A stretch of DNA of 5,973 nucleotides from Patescibacteria group bacterium. GTDB lineage: Bacteria; Patescibacteriota; Dojkabacteria; SC72. The stretch is taken from positions 1-5,973 of the forward strand of contig DOZG01000051.1 in the NCBI GenBank assembly GCA_003518125.1, in the 5' to 3' direction. Shown one piece after another: positions 5,279 through 5,973 of the stretch (positions are counted from its first letter, which is position 1; every line of letters starts with the position of its first letter). The position numbers and the translations under genes are program-made. The notes beneath the pieces are model-generated. The model saw only the letters and a list, made by a program, of their open reading frames with translations. It had not been told where the DNA came from and searched no databases.

Positions 5279-5973
5279 TTGGGAAGAAGATATAACACGC
5301 ATAAAAATTACAGATCAAAACGATCGTATAAACCAAGACGATACGGTGGTAAGAAGATACCTACCCAAAAATATATTGCGAAAGCTGAACAAGGATATGT
5401 CGCACCCTCAATATATGTTGAAGATAAAACCTATGAAGATTTTAATGTCAGTAGTAAGATGTTAAAACAAAACATTCAAAGGAAAGGATACAAGAATCCC
5501 ACTAAGATACAAGACCAAGCAATACCCGTTATCCTAAATGGAAAAGACGTTCTAGGTCTTGCAAGTACAGGATCGGGTAAGACAGGAGCCTTTCTAATTC
5601 CAATGATAGATAAAACAATTAAAGATCATTCTCAAAAGTGTTTAATAATTGTACCTACAAGAGAATTAGCATCTCAAATAGAAGATGAATTTAGAGATCT
5701 TGCGAGAGATACAAACATATACTCCACACTTGTTATTGGAGGAACTCGTATTAATAGTCAAATTAACAAACTTAGAAGAAACCCTGAGTTTGTAATTGGT
5801 ACACCAGGAAGATTAAAAGATCTGTATGAAAGAAAAGTTCTTGATTTAAGTAAATTTAATAATATAATTCTAGATGAAGTTGATAGGATGCTAGATATGG
5901 GATTTATTCCAGATATATCCTTCCTTATCTCCAAACTTAGAGATAAAAAGCAAACTTTATTCTTCTCAGCTAC
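5279..5973 (+). CDS. DEAD-box RNA helicase, N-terminal core domain (3' partial)
   Basis: 231 complete residues are visible before the window ends. An Arg/Lys/Tyr-rich extension (1-40) precedes the core. Motifs, numbered from TTG 5279: Q-motif with Phe55 and PTKIQDQAIP; motif I ASTGSGKT (95-102); Ia PTRELA (126-131); GG (154-155); Ib TPGRL (175-179); motif II DEVD (199-202), in LDEVDRMLDMGF; and the start of motif III, SA(T), at 230. These form the ATP-binding RecA-like domain of an ATP-dependent RNA helicase acting on RNA structure, ribosome assembly or decay; the second RecA domain lies beyond the window. The start is inferred: the frame is closed by TAA at 5270, and the first in-frame ATG (5459) would remove the Q-motif Phe. 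TTG 5279 keeps the basic extension, which resembles that of CPR helicases. It may belong to a longer operon to the right. Confidence 0.9.
   Translation, partial: MGRRYNTHKNYRSKRSYKPRRYGGKKIPTQKYIAKAEQGYVAPSIYVEDKTYEDFNVSSKMLKQNIQRKGYKNPTKIQDQAIPVILNGKDVLGLASTGSGKTGAFLIPMIDKTIKDHSQKCLIIVPTRELASQIEDEFRDLARDTNIYSTLVIGGTRINSQINKLRRNPEFVIGTPGRLKDLYERKVLDLSKFNNIILDEVDRMLDMGFIPDISFLISKLRDKKQTLFFSA

Noticed and set aside
1..5973. Alternative genetic code with TGA as glycine or tryptophan
   Set aside because: No gene has an internal TGA, Trp is encoded by TGG and Gly by GGN, and one gene ends in TGA. The standard bacterial code explains everything.

Overview
The window is AT-rich and tightly packed, with four complete protein genes, two partial genes at its edges, and no RNA gene, insertion sequence or CRISPR array that I can see. 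Three things suggest a Candidate Phyla Radiation (Patescibacteria) bacterium. The DEAD-box helicase has the basic N-terminal extension I associate with that group. The left-edge protein ends in a modular, stalk-like surface architecture. No start codon in the window has a recognisable Shine-Dalgarno sequence. This placement is inference. The standard code (11) fits: no gene contains an in-frame TGA, and one gene (1971-3221) ends with TGA, which argues against the TGA=Gly code of Absconditabacteria and Gracilibacteria.

Layout. (1) 1-762, plus: the C-terminal part of a large cell-surface protein, made of the end of a beta-rich domain, a Pro/Glu/Asp linker, an Ig-like domain, one membrane span and a short basic tail. 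(2) 849-1928, plus: a 359-residue protein of unknown function, apparently cytoplasmic. (3) A shared AT-rich hairpin at about 1932-1966 lies between convergent genes. (4) 3743 to 1971, minus: a two-gene operon with an 18-bp gap, encoding a five-span membrane protein and then a secreted, membrane-anchored protein with two PPC-like domains and an 88-residue lysine-rich cytoplasmic tail. (5) 3744-3911: a divergent promoter region. (6) 3912-5075, plus: a family 3 glycoside hydrolase of the NagZ type with an N-terminal signal or anchor segment, so it should act outside the membrane. (7) 5076-5278: intergenic, with small inverted repeats only. (8) 5279-5973, plus, running off the window: a DEAD-box RNA helicase, apparently starting at TTG, with DEVD in motif II.

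Three of the six proteins are exported or anchored and one more is an integral membrane protein, so the block before the helicase looks cell-envelope oriented: surface adhesion or scaffold proteins plus a wall-directed N-acetylglucosaminidase. A functional link between them rests only on proximity and compartment. The least explained items are the membrane-protein/PPC pair with its long basic tail, the 359-residue unknown protein, and the recurrent -10-like hexamer just upstream of start codons, which suggests leaderless transcripts.
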